Of a DNA stretch of 64,000 nucleotides, positions 1 through 18,093 are shown piece after piece. Every line of letters starts with the position of its first letter. Position 1 is the first letter of the stretch. The notes beneath the pieces were generated by a model. The model did no database searches and was not told where the DNA came from. It worked only from the letters and a program-made list of their open reading frames with translations. The position numbers and the translations under genes are program-made. Source of the DNA: Diphasiastrum complanatum (taxonomy: Eukaryota > Streptophyta > Lycopodiopsida > Lycopodiales > Lycopodiaceae); the NCBI GenBank assembly GCA_029204225.1, contig CM055095.1, forward strand, positions 64,379,087 through 64,443,086. The letters run 5' to 3'.

Positions 1-1273
1 ATAGGTTCCATGATGAATTGAAAGTTCATAGTCAAGAAATTTGAGATCAATTTTATAGCTCATACTTAAAACAAATGGTTAGAAGATTCATGAGTTGGCA
101 AAAAAGTCAGATTATTGTACAGGTGAAGATTTTCTACAACAGTTCTTAAGATCTTTTTGGCTGTTTAGTCAATATATTTGTAATGATGTCCATGATCTAT
201 CTAGTGACCTTTTGTGGCGACATATTTTTCGTGTAGGTTATCAATTGATATAAAACTAATTTAATTTTAGACTCATGCAAAATTATCAAAGACGTTTTTC
301 ATCTAACATCATGATCATAGATGGGCCACTACTGTCAACGAGTATTCTTGCTGCCCCATAGTAATCATGGAGGAATCACCATGACGCAAATAAATGATCT
401 TTGTTGGACCTCAAAATCTTTTCAATCTATGTAACTAGCTAAACTCATTGCTTTAAACATATCCTCCAACTGTTAGATTTGGTGTACAATAGCTTCACAT
501 CTGTTTATGTAGATTAGTACACAAAATTGCCTACAAGATCCACCGACTATATTTGAAGCTTGTTTTTCACTTTTGTCAAAGTTGCTCGTCTATATACATA
601 AATTAAATTTTGAATGTGAGATGTTAATTAGGCTAATGCCATCCCACGTTAGTTAGAATTTGCTCCTCTCGACTCTTCAATCATCCTCAGAACATTTAAA
701 GCTTCCAACGCCTTCCTTTCTGCAGCAGCACATTGCAAGCAAAAACAAGATATTTTTCAAATTGCACTTTCGTATGTGATTCCAGCAGTCATTTATAACT
801 TAAATTTATCTCTGTCATCGTTGTTCATCGTTATGATGGAGGAAGGAGCAGAAAACTCTTAGAAACAACTCTTTGATATAGTATGCATAGTTTTTTGTTT
901 AATATACTGCAGTGGAAGGAAGACAGAATGACATAGCTATGAAACCCTTAAAAGCATGGAGCAGCATGATGCTTACCATCCTTTCGTTTGAAGTCATGTG
1001 GGACGCTACGACCTTCAAGGTACTACTTCGTTGTATCAAGTGTAAGTGTCAAAATTGTGTTAATCAAGTTGTTGACCATATGCGAAGGATGAATTGGTTT
1101 GCGATAGTACACTGTTGATGCCAAACTGCATCAAGATATTTTTTTCAACGTTTGAAGCAAATTGTGCTTTAGCATTTGAACGAAATTCCTGCCTTGTTAG
1201 AGGTTGTTCCCGCAATCCAAATAACATTTAAGAGTCTCTCATGGCATCTGTTCACAAACGTTTCAGGTAATGT

Positions 1274-1276
<3 letters not shown>
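1..1276. other. intergenic, nothing recognised
   Basis: AT-rich sequence downstream of the 3' end of the MADS-box gene. The only open frames are short and show no recognisable domain. I see no element ends, RNA gene or long repeat. Confidence 0.5.
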
Positions 1277-1364
<88 letters not shown>

Positions 1365-1386
1365 CACACACACAGACACACACAAA
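1277..1386. repeat. compound (TC)n(AC)n microsatellite
   Basis: About 20 TC units (1277-1316) run directly into about 23 AC units (1317-1363), followed by an imperfect AC tail to about 1386. It begins about 23 bp beyond the stop codon of the minus-strand MADS gene, so it probably lies in the 3' UTR, where the transcript would read GU-rich then GA-rich. Confidence 0.95.
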
Positions 1387-1408
1387 ACATGTGCCATGCA
1401 TCTATGGT

Positions 1409-7856
<6,448 letters not shown>

Positions 7857-7921
7857 CTTATCTTTCGCGTATCAACTCTGTAAAGAAACTTTTTGATCTT
7901 TTCCACCGGCTCTGTAGACGC

Positions 7922-7928
7922 TATATAT
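7922..7928 (-). promoter_or_regulatory. possible TATA box of the MADS gene
   Basis: The minus strand reads CATATATAGCG, 65 bp upstream of the ATG. Spacing would put a start site about 35 nt before the ATG. MIKC genes often have longer leaders, so this is a weak candidate. Confidence 0.25.
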
Positions 7929-7929
7929 G

Positions 7930-9410
7930 ACCTATCTCAGACTCAAAGATACCTTATCATGTGAATTCTCCAGCATTCCAGTCACGGATCCGGTTGCCTG
8001 TTCAAGGGGAGGCGGACGTAAACACTAGCTTTAGTGCGACTACGTTTGGTTTAGGAAGCATGAATCCTACCGGTGTCTGCTAATTGATGCACATGTTTAC
8101 TTTTTGCCATTTTAATTTACCGCGCTTCTGCTGTTGCTTTGCCCCAAGAATAGTTCGCATCAGTAAGAATTCCCTTTAATCCCATTTCCTAAACCACCAT
8201 GCTACAAATTCTTTTTTCTCTGTACAGAAATTTCGTTTTGCGCTTCAATCTCTGTTCCCGTTTAGCGTTGTCCTCCTGGATGTGTGCAAATATTTCACAG
8301 AAATACCTTACAACATACGTGGGTCTTCGATGTAACCTCTTTTACGCCACAGTCGGTGTCCCCTTCTCGCTAACGAGAATGAGAAGCGAGACGGAGACAG
8401 GGAAAAATAGCAAAATGAAACGCATCTGCTCAAGGCAATCGAAAGCAAAATCTAATTATGGGAGCGCAAAAACTTAGAAGAATGTCCGCTATGTTGCTGC
8501 ATTACACTCAAGCTCTCGAGGATAGATCGGACACTACAGGGTCAAAATTTTCCCAATTGAAGAAAGGAAAGGAGTTAAGAAGCTAAAGAGTACGCTACAC
8601 TAAACGAACGCGAGGAGGCGGCCAAGATTGCCTAGGTCCCACTGCTGACCAAATATAGTGAACAAAAGTCAGTAGGTGGCATCTCTTCACCCAGTGCTCA
8701 ATTCCCGATTCCAAGCATTCTTCGCCACTTGGTATCTATAGGAAATGCTTCAAGAATCCCAAGTTCAAACGCGCAAACAATCATGTAACAGCAGAAGGAT
8801 GCAAACAACCATCGGGATTCGGGGACCGCCGAGTCATGAGAGCGAATTGCAACTTTGAGGGTAGGAGACGCGAGAGGCGCGTGGAAGCTACCGCGATGAA
8901 GCTATGGGGGCTGCCAGGCGTGGGCCGACGATCTGGACTGTTGCTTTCACCCAGCACAACTCACCTCCACCGTGCCAAGCCCGCTCCGCTCTATCAATAG
9001 ATCATCCATCCCTGCTGGGCCTGTTCGACCTCGCTGCTCCAGGCCTAGGCTCCACACTCCAAATGCCCCGCCAACGTCACGATTCAGCGCCTGCTCGACG
9101 ATCATGACTAGTATATTTTACAATGCTCTGGAGTCTGCACTGCACTGCAGTTTGTATTTGTGAACTGCTGCTCCCAGTCAGACCTGCCGGCGACATATTT
9201 GCTGAAGACGATGACGCGCGCCTGCCACGCGCTGGATTCGATTCTCCCTGTTTGCTCGTACTTACTGCTCAAGCTTATTCTTTGCCGACGATACCAGGCT
9301 CCGCCCTCAACCTTCTCCACCTCGGCAACTGGATAGGTCAATGCACCCCCCTATCTAGTGGCGCGCCAGAGTTCCAATCCCACCACCGTTGGATATGTAC
9401 AAGCACGTCT
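7930..9410. other. upstream region of the MADS gene
   Basis: Presumed promoter and 5' flank. From about 8820 to 9650 it is clearly richer in GC than the rest of the window and contains several short overlapping open frames (for example 9123-9488 plus), none with a recognisable domain. The higher GC could mark a promoter or an unrecognised 5' exon. I see no transposon signature. Confidence 0.4.
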
Positions 9411-9418
9411 CCACTCAC

Positions 9419-9446
9419 CACGTGTCAAATTGAAACGCTCCACGTG
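9419..9446. promoter_or_regulatory. pair of G-box (CACGTG) elements
   Basis: Two perfect palindromic CACGTG cores, at 9419-9424 and 9441-9446, 22 bp apart (two helical turns). The second has the strong context CCACGTGGC. G-boxes bind bZIP and bHLH factors. They lie about 1.56 kb upstream of the MADS start codon; a link to that gene is inference. Confidence 0.35.
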
Positions 9447-9489
9447 GCAGTTCTGACTCGTGGCAAGCATCCAAGTGGGAGGATCTGAA

Positions 9490-11054
9490 AGACAAGGCGC
9501 CATAAGGGATTCTGCTGGCTTTGACTAGAGAGATGAAGTTGATGTACTAAGGCCAAAAACCCATCATCATGATATTTGAAACATTGAGGCGCCCAGCCCA
9601 GGCGCTTAGCTATGCCTCTGACCAACGAGAAACGAGGCACGAATGCACATATAACACCTACAGTGCAAACAGATAAATTCTGGCCAACGTGTTGTGGGCG
9701 CCACCGGGCTTGGAATTTGACATGACCGAGAGCCTTTCATATTGAGAAATCTTTTTTTTGTTTTTTTTGTTTTCACATTCCAATGACGTGTACATTTGAA
9801 GCTTACCTTTGGAAGTTTAAAGTGTGAAAAGATTTTACCATTATATAATTTTACCTTTCATTAGCAAGAGTAACTTTTGAGTTTGCCTTTCAAATAACAC
9901 TTTGGCAAATTTATTGCCTTTCTTGAAGGTAGTCCTTCTACATGCATTGCAGCTTCCAAATGCCAAGTGCCCCAATCTTTCAACACTCTTTGTTTTGGAG
10001 ACATCTACATTCCATTGCTTGCACTCTTTCTTTTCCTAAGAGTTTGAGTGACGTTTTCCTCCCAATTCTCAAGATGGCCAAAACTTTTCCTTCCACTAGC
10101 ATCAATTTGCCACTATAGCCTACATAATTTCCAATTGTAAATGGTTACTTTCTTGCTACTAACAAAATTGGCTAGTTCAATTTGAGACCAGCATGTTTAT
10201 TAATACACACTTGCTACGAACATTACACATTGTTGTGTCACAAAAATCTGAAAAGTTATGGACATACTTTTCAAGATTACACCAATAATTCTATTTGTGA
10301 GGGATAGGTCGTTTTAAGACTCCATCCGTGAAGCTTATGTATTTTCAAGATTCCATGCATGAGGGTTAAGTATTTTCAAAATTTTATCCATGAGAAATTT
10401 CTATTTTTAGGGCTAAAGATTACAAATGATCATATTATTTGTTAGAAATGAGGTTCCATTATTATGTTCTAGGTAATGGTGCTCAATCTAGACCGTTGAT
10501 TTACGTAAGATTTCAGTAGGCACACATTATGTTTTGATGAAGGGTGCCACTAAAACCAATTTTAATGTCGTGTTTTCTATGCATCCCTGAACTTTTTTTG
10601 TTTTGATATGAAAAAGTCTTTCATGAAAATGAAGAGAATCGATATTGGAGGGCAGGTCTAGGAAGACATGCAGAAGATTCCCTCTATCCACTAGTGTATG
10701 GACAAAGAGTGTAGTACTTGAATGTGCATGAGAGTCTTCTAATCATGAATGAGGGTGCAATCCACTCAGTAGGCCATGTTTTAAAGCTTTTCCAATCTCT
10801 ATCAACCAAAATTTTCTTCATATAAATTCATTACTATTTTAGCCTTTCTAGCTGAAAGGTGGTTTATCTTAAAAATCTTAGTAATGAAAGCTGCTCCTAG
10901 TTTACACCTTTCACCCGAAAGTATGTAGTTAGCCTTGAAAACACATGCCAAGCAAGCAAGGTCCCATCCTTATCAACGATCTAGCAAGCTTGAAAGGTAG
11001 CATCACGATTTTTCACCATGATGGATAACTCTCCACCATTTTGATGAGGGTGGG
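9490..11054. other. unassigned intergenic
   Basis: AT-rich, with T-runs near 9745-9775. No long open frame, terminal repeat or RNA gene was recognised. Confidence 0.4.
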
Positions 11055-11640
11055 GTGCTGCTTACACCCTCGATCCGCTGTCCTTCTGGGAGTGAGCGCA
11101 CAGCTACGCATGATGTTGCCAGAGATGCAGCGGCCGCTATAGCCAGAGATGGAGGATTCCATGTCCTTAGAGAGCAGTCTCATGTCCTTCCTTCTTCCGC
11201 GTCCCACTCTTCCTGCAGGCGTGTTGACATTGTCCTCTCTCGGGATGGGCTTCGTACTTTGGCAGATGTTGTTGTTGTTGATCCCACACATGGTGACCTA
11301 TTGCCTCGCTCTGCCTTCACACCAGGAGAAGTGGCAAGCGTGGCAGCACAAGAGAAGGAAAAAAACTACTCCGACAGACACCCCACTGACGGTTTCCTTC
11401 CCTTGGCAATTGAGACTTATGGCACCTTGCATTGACGCTTTGAGGATTTTCTTCGCACGTATTCTCATCAGGCGACAGAGCGTCAAGGTATTCCTGGTTC
11501 TATTCTCGTGGCTTCTTTCAAACAACGTATTTCCATTGCCCTGCAACGTGCTCAGGCCCTATCCATTCTACAATGGGTGACGGTGGCTGGGTCTGCTACA
11601 TCTCATCTCCCTTCATTAATCTTAACTTTTCTGATCTGTT
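11055..11640 (+). pseudogene. LINE-like retroelement C-terminal domain relic
   Basis: One frame reads a domain containing ARDGGFHVLREQSHVLP, RRVDIVLSRDGLRTLADVVV and then PLAIETYGTLH, followed by an in-frame TGA (11433-11435) and continuing with SFKQRISIALQRAQALSILQ. From memory this block resembles the C-terminal, nuclease-like part downstream of reverse transcriptase in retroelement polyproteins of ferns, mosses and lycophytes. No RT lies upstream, so it is a 5'-truncated, broken copy, as expected for target-primed insertion. It is GC-richer than its surroundings. The family assignment needs a homology search. Confidence 0.5.
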
Positions 11641-12520
11641 GTAGTCAGTTGGCAGACTCCCACTGACATCATCATAGTTTATGCACTTTTTTTTCTTAAT
11701 GCCAGGATTCCGGATTAATCTTAACTTTACTGCAAGCTTCGCTCTTGTTTGAGCTTACTTTTGTTTAAACTTCCCCTCGGGGTGTATATATCTTTTTCAT
11801 CAATGTACCTACTACTTTTTCCTATGAATAAATGCACCAGGGTGTTTCTTCTTTTTGAACCACATGAAAATTGGAATCAAAGCTTCTTCGGCCTCCTTTT
11901 ACAAGAAGTTAGAAATAGGTACTCTCAAATTGTCTTGAAGAGTTAGGTTGATTTCCAAGGTTTGTGGAGTGTGGTCAACTATCATTCCTCATAAGTTTTT
12001 TATTAGAAAAGTTATTAGTTGGGGAGACAACGCTAGGAGACTAGCTTTTATCAAGTACAATGGATAGACATACAATTCTAGAGAAATATGTTTTTATGAT
12101 TGTGGTGTAGACAGAGAATTATTCAATAAATAGGTTTGTTTTTGGAAGAGCTAAATGTACTTGGAATGGCAAAAAACATGTTGTAAGAATGCTCACCGAA
12201 GATGAAATGGATGTTATGTAGATTGTTCTTTGAATGAAATATGATGGTCTTTTAATGATAGAATTTTTTGGGAAATTAGTCAATGCTTTTTTAATATAGG
12301 AGTTTTTTTTATCTTCTAATTTTGTCATCATTATTTGTATTGTGATACTTTTGATTATTTATAATCTACATGAGCAATCTTGGTTTCTTGAAGACATGTT
12401 ACCCATAAGGTCTTAGTAGCATAGTGTTAAGGACTTTATTACAAGTAGTTTAGACATTAATATGATCTATAATTAGCCTATTGCAAGAACCTATTCTCGA
12501 ATCTCACGACAACTGAATCA
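11641..12520. other. unassigned, probably retroelement-derived
   Basis: AT-rich sequence directly upstream of a Copia relic. No LTR boundary, PBS or coding domain could be fixed. Confidence 0.4.
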
Positions 12521-13926
12521 AAGTACATTTTCTTTGGAGACTCAAACTCACACAAAGACAAAGGCCAAGGCTCTATTCGACTTCAATTCTCAAATGGCAT
12601 CACTAGACAGGTTGATGTTGTACTCTATGTACCCGAATTAACAAAGAATTTATTGTCTATAAGCAAGATCACTGATCAAGGCTATAGAGCTTTGTGTACT
12701 TCTAGTCGATGTACCATTCTTGCAGATAAGAATTCAAATGAAGTCGTCTCTGCACATAGGGAAAATTTTTTATATATCTTGAGTCATGATTATGCACTTT
12801 CTGTGAGTAATTCAGATGCTCATGTATGGCATCAAAGATTAGGTCACTTAAACATGAGGTCTATCTTGTATATGCATCATAATAGTGTGGTCAAGGATAT
12901 GAGAATTAATGTTATCTCCACAAGAAGTCAGACTATCAATGACATGTGCTTACTATGAAAACAACCTAGGTGAAGATTTCCTAAAGGACAAGCCAAAAGG
13001 GCTAAGTCTATTCTTCAATCAGTCCATAGTGATTTATGTGGTCCTATGAGTGTGCTCTCTTTGGGTAAGGCTTTATATTTCATCCCCTTTATTGATGACC
13101 TCTCAAGATTCACTAGAATTATGTTCATCAAGAACAAGTTTGAGGCATTCAATTATTTCAGAGTATTTAAATAGTTTGCTAAGACTCAAACTGGTCAGAA
13201 GATCAAGAATCTTCGGTGTGATTCTGGGGGAGAGTTTATGTCTGATGAAATGGCGGACTGCCTAACTTCATGCTGCGTGCACCATCAGTTCACTGCAAGC
13301 TATACTCCACAACAAAATGGAGTAGTTGAAAGAAAGAATTGAACACTTTTGGAAGCAACACGATCCATGATGTCCAGTGCTCAGTTACCCAAGAAATTTT
13401 GGGCTGAAGCAATATCTATAGCTTGCTATCTCCAAAAGTATTCCAGCACAAAGTCGGTTTGAAGCCTACTACAGCTACAAACCTAGTCTGAAACACCTTC
13501 ATGTGTTTGGATGTCTCTTCAATGCACAAATACCACTTGATCTGAGGAAAAAGCTAGACCCAGTCAGCTACAAGAATATTTTCATTGGTTACTAAACATC
13601 ACATAAAGCGTATGGCATCTATGATGTTGAAATTGGTCAGATCTTAATCAACCATGATATTGTCTTCCTTGAAGACAAGTTCTATGATTTCAAGTAGAAG
13701 GAGCAAATGCAAGAGCTTGTTCCAACAACTCCATTCACCATCGATAGGCCTGGACCTATGATTGTTCAACCACAACCTGAAGACATCCCTGTCATTCACC
13801 CAAGAGAGTCACCTTTGAGATACACATTATCAAGGATACGATCAAGTATACGAGATAGATTACACTGACACTTTCAGTCCAGTGGTAAAGCATCAATCTG
13901 TTCGAATCTTGTTGGCTCTAGCTGTT
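12521..13926 (+). pseudogene. Copia pol relic, 5' part (protease end, integrase, RT start)
   Basis: A degenerate Ty1/copia polyprotein. It begins after the protease active site. It then shows the GAG-pre-integrase motif HVWHQRLGHLNMRS (about 12825), integrase motifs SVHSDLCGP, FIDDLSRF, LRCDSGGEFMSDE and ASYTPQQNGVVERKN (about 13020-13340), and the start of the RT (YTDTFSPVVKHQSVRILLALAVA, about 13853-13925). Stops and frameshifts are scattered throughout (12956, 13171 and 13340 region). The frame stops being Copia at about 13926, where opposite-strand Copia sequence begins. The remainder of the same polarity reappears at about 15991. Confidence 0.8.
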
Positions 13927-15990
13927 GCTTGGCTGCTACTACATATTTTGCCTCACAAGAAGATTGAGCTACTGCTGTTTGCTCCTTGCTAATCCAGAGT
14001 ATGGCTGCGCCAGATGCTAGAGTACAACCTCCTGAAATACTTTTGCTATCATCCTTCATGGATGCCCAACTTGCGTCACTATAAGATTCGATGTGAAATC
14101 CAGCTTCCTTTGAATAACACAGTCCATAGTCTTTCGTTTCATGGAGATATTGTAGTACTCTCTTTGCCAACTTCCAATGTAACGATCTCGGGTTCGGATT
14201 ATATTGGCTCAACATGTATACTACAAACGCTATATCAGGTCTGGTGTTGTTTGCTAGATATAACAGTGATCCAATCAGCCTACGATAGGGTGTTTTGGCC
14301 ATTCGTTTCTCTTCCTCGAGAGTTTGTGGACAATCTGCCTTGCTCAGTTGTGTTCCAGGTATCATGGGAGTATGCACACCTTTGCATTCGAGCATGTTGA
14401 AGTCTTCAATGATCTTTTGAGTGTACTTTTGTTGGTGAAGATACAACTTACCACCTTCAAAGTCTCTCACGATCTGCAAGCCTAGATAGATTTTAGCGTC
14501 TCCTAGGTTGGCGATCTCAAATATTTCAGAAATGTCTCTTTTGACATCTGAATTTAACTTATCTCTTCTTGAGAAGATAAGTGTGTCATCAACATAAACA
14601 GCTAGAATGATTATTTCATTTTGGACATGCTTGATATAAACATTTGATTTAGCAAATAGAGGTTTGAAGCCTATGGAATGTAGTGCTTCGTCCTTCTTTC
14701 TATACCATTGTTTCGCTGTTTGTTTTAGATCATAAATGCTTTTATTCATGTGACATCCGTATTCTGGATATTCTTGGCTTACAAAACTAAGTGGTTGGTC
14801 CATGAATAAGTCTTCTTCCAATTCTGCGTGCAAGAAAGCAGTTTTCTCATCCACAATATGGATTTTCAAATCATGAGCCACTGCATACGTGAATAACAAG
14901 CGAATTGATGTATGTGTGACTACTGATGAGAAATTATCAGTGTAGTCGATCCCATACTTCTGTGAAAATCCTTTAGCAACTAACCTTGCCTTGTATATGA
15001 TGTTTTCTCCATCAGGACCTGTTTTAATCTTGTAGATCCACTTGCACTTGACTGGTTTTCTGCCATCAGGTATAGGCGTGAGTGTCCGTATATTGTTCTT
15101 GTAAATGGATGACATTTCATCCTCCATTGCTTGAATCCAGCGATCTTTATCTGGTCCATCTATAGCTTCCTCGAATGTTTGAGGTTTGTTAGAGAATCCA
15201 CAAAATTTGATGGCTGTATTAAAAACATCTTGACCATGCCTTTCTGGTGGTTTTCATTGTCTATCAAATCTTCTCACAGGTGGTTTTGAGTTCGATTCTA
15301 CAGGTTTCGAGTTCGATTCTGATTCAAACTTTTCTGCTAGAATTCAAGCTGACGATTCGAGTTTGTCAGGTATTTAATCTTGACCTCCCTCTAGATCTGG
15401 TAACTCTCTTTCATCTTCTGCTTGTTTTTCTTCTGTTGTCGTTGGCAGCTCATAATAATTTCTAAGAATTTCATAGCCGACTAGATCACTGTCTGCTATG
15501 TATTTCGTCTCATCAAATTTAACATCTTGAACAATTTTTATCTTGCCAGTTTTGGGTACATAAACACGATAGTATGATGAATGTAACTCAAATCCTACCA
15601 GAAAACCTTGTTCTGTCTTTTCATCGAGTTTCTTTCTCAGCTTATCTGGTATGTGCATATGTACTGCGCATCCAAATGTTCGAACATGTGCAAGATTTGG
15701 CTTTGACTTCCACCATATCTCATGAGGAGTTTTATCTGATATTCGAGATTTCAGAATATGATTCTGAAGATAATTTGATGTAGCCACTGCTTCTGCCCAC
15801 AACTGTTTTGCTGCTTTCTCATGAGCCATCATACACCTCCATCATTGTACAATTCCTTCGTTCAGCTATTCCATTGTGCTGAGGTGTGTAAGAGGCAGTC
15901 TTTGTGTGCATAATACCTCAATTAGTACAGTAAGTTTTGAATTCATTAGAAATGTACTCACTTCCACGATTAGATCGTACAAGCATAAGG
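13927..15990 (-). pseudogene. antisense Copia fragment (integrase end, RT, RNase H)
   Basis: Reads on the minus strand from LVRSNRGSEY and [12 protein letters not shown] (integrase core, about 15990-15860), through integrase C-terminus 15832-15374, to an open frame 15127-13874 with most of the RT and RNase H. RT motifs: KCKWIYKIKTGPDGE, ARLVAKGFSQKYGIDYT, the catalytic YVDD (in ILAVYVDDTLIF), then YRRLIGSLLYLANNTRPDI. RNase H reaches SYSDASW and SSCEAKYV. Three in-frame stops lie in the hinge between integrase and RT (about 15374, 15341 and 15253), and the usual QMDV motif reads IVDEKTAFL, so it is inactive. It is flanked on both sides by plus-strand Copia and has no LTRs. It is a different copy from its host. 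Confidence 0.85.
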
Positions 15991-16330
15991 ATCACTATAA
16001 GCCAAGAAATCTATCTAACCAATGTGCCTCGCAGATATGGCATGGAGGACTGTAAACCGATAGATTCACCCATGGATCCAGAATCCAAACTATCAAAAGA
16101 CATTCCCTAGAACCGAAGCAGAATAGAAAGAAATGTGTAGATATCCTTATCAGTAAATAATCGGAACAATAATGTATTCTATGATATGCACTCGACTTGA
16201 TCTTGCATTTACGGTAAGCACACTATCACAATACGTGTCTAATCCAGGACTACCTGACAGAAGTTTCCTGGTAGGGGAAGGTCTCTTAGTGCCGTACTTG
16301 TCATGGAAAGTCTATTGGGGTCAATGCTTG
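15991..16330 (+). pseudogene. Copia pol relic, 3' part of the RT
   Basis: Plus-strand sequence reading SQEIYLTNV, RYGMEDCKPIDSPMDPESKL (about 15998-16089), then after stops TRLDLAFTVSTLSQYVSNPG (about 16190-16250). This is the segment of a Copia RT that follows YVDD. It continues the 12.5-13.9 kb relic after the antisense block; the RT core between them is missing. Decay is heavy and the 3' end is indistinct. Confidence 0.65.
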
Positions 16331-17582
16331 CTCAGCATGTGGCAATTGTAAAGTCCGTAGTTTAAGATTCTCAACAACTCTAGAAGGTGTGGGTCTTGTT
16401 CTAATTCAGTCTCATAGTTATCATAGATTTTACTGAACTTTTAGAACATTCAACTCTCCAATCCATTCACTCACATACTTGGATATCCTAGTGGAGTAGT
16501 ATGGATCTGATTATAACTTGTCACTATTGTTTCCCCAAAGATGGTTCTAGAATATGTACATTCCTTCATCTAGATCTTACATATCATGAAAAGGTTGACA
16601 ACCCATTCAAAGTTTCGATAAATCCTCTTTTAAAACCACCAATGGTGACATCTGTTGTTATGTCTTTAGGTGGTACTTATCCATAGTCATATCTCTCTCA
16701 ATATTCAACCTCAACACAGTAGAATGGTATTTCAAATATAGTCAGCCTAAGGTGAGCTTTTAAGATATCACAGTATGGGGCTCCTAGGATGGTATGATAT
16801 GTTGACACTCTGATGGTTGGTATACAAACATCCCCATGTGATTATGGTATGATTTTCTGTGTGCTTGAGGAAAGTGCTTTTCTCCAAGTGTGTTCCTAGC
16901 ACTGTTAGCCCCTTTTAATTAAACAACCCTCCCATCAATGTTTGTTACCACAAATATAAGCTGTGATCATTCTACCGTTATGTCTTCTCAAAGTCTTTGG
17001 ACTAAGGAAGTTTGGTAATCTTAGTTGGAATAATAGTGTATCTTGGCTTTATTTTTTAAATTTTTTATAAAGATTTTCATTTTTGTTTTTCAGTTCGTTT
17101 TTTTCAGATGGTTTTATATACACTAATGTGCTCATGCTAACGTGTGGACCCGGGTTCCAGGGGCTCGTGAATCCTATAGTGCCCGCATATACTGAAGACA
17201 CACTACGAATCGTATTGTGACTGAGCCCCCTCTTCCCAATGAGCAACAATATGAAAACATAGTACTTCGGTGTTTATATTAGTATCGAAAATCATAGTAC
17301 ATTGCAATATTTTGGCACAGTAGCCGAAACTATACTATAGGCCAATTTTTCTAAAGGCCGTAAAAAATTTCAAAGGCCAATTCTAATCCCAAAATTTCTC
17401 TAGCCACATTACGAGTGGGCTGGGACTGCTATCCATTGGCAATTTTCAGCCATTTTCAAATTGAATTTTTACGGCTTTTACATGCCGATTTCTATACTAT
17501 AACAAAATAAAGCTAAAAAATAGCCCAATTTTTGGTGTCATAAATTTGGCTAACGTAGGCGATCTCCACTGGGTCGCATGGT
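16331..17582. other. unassigned, target region of Copia copy 1
   Basis: AT-rich DNA without a recognisable domain. It ends at the left target-site duplication of copy 1. The sequence on the far side of that insertion (23319 onwards) soon becomes Gypsy RT, so part of this stretch may be decayed Gypsy, but I see no motif. Confidence 0.4.
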
Positions 17583-17587
17583 CCCCA
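17583..17587. repeat. target-site duplication of copy 1, left (CCCCA)
   Basis: CCCCA immediately precedes the 5' LTR and is repeated at 23319-23323 after the 3' LTR. A 5-bp duplication is the standard Copia insertion footprint and defines the element as one insertion event. Confidence 0.9.
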
Positions 17588-18093
17588 TGTGAAAGATTCA
17601 ACTAGTTTCATCACATTTTGCAATATTTCCATATTTGGCATATTGAGGCCAAAACTTGTTTTAGACTTAGAGGTTGACTTTTCAAAGTTCATTAGTCTAA
17701 ATTTCATTTGAATAAACACTTTTTTGAAAGTGTGGGAAAGATAGAATGCGAGTTTGAGTAGATTCAATTTGAATAAGTTGGGTACATTGAATCTAGACCC
17801 AAAATTAGTAGGGTTAGCACTTTGGTGGGAAAGCCAAGTGGCCAAATAGGGTTTGGACCTGTTATAAAAGGATGTAACTCGTGGAGAGAGTCATTTTCTC
17901 TCTTCTCTATCTCATTTCATGCTTATACATAGTTCTCTTGGGTTCTACTATTCATTGGTGCACTATCTTGGTGATTGCTTGCAATTCTATGTGTAGAATG
18001 ATCTATATTTGCTATTTTTGGATCCACACGTGTGAAATACAATAGCTTGCTGGTTTTGTACAGACAGCAACAGTACATAATCATTTCATTCAA
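17588..18093 (+). repeat. 5' LTR of copy 1, 3'-truncated
   Basis: 506 bp of the roughly 650-bp LTR, with TATAAAA at 17863-17869 as the likely promoter core. The last ~145 bp of the LTR are missing and the sequence jumps into the leader, so no functional R-U5 end or PBS remains. Confidence 0.9.

Noticed and set aside
11149-11580. 143-codon open frame
   Set aside because: Overlaps the LINE-like frame in another phase and shows no domain.
14014-14400. 128-codon plus-strand frame
   Set aside because: Opposite-strand shadow of Copia RT/RNase H.
15290-15330. GAGTTCGATTCT motifs resembling a tRNA B box
   Set aside because: Short tandem duplication in the Copia hinge; no A box or cloverleaf around it.
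17049-17249. 66-codon minus-strand frame beside copy 1
   Set aside because: No domain, low complexity end, no supporting signals.
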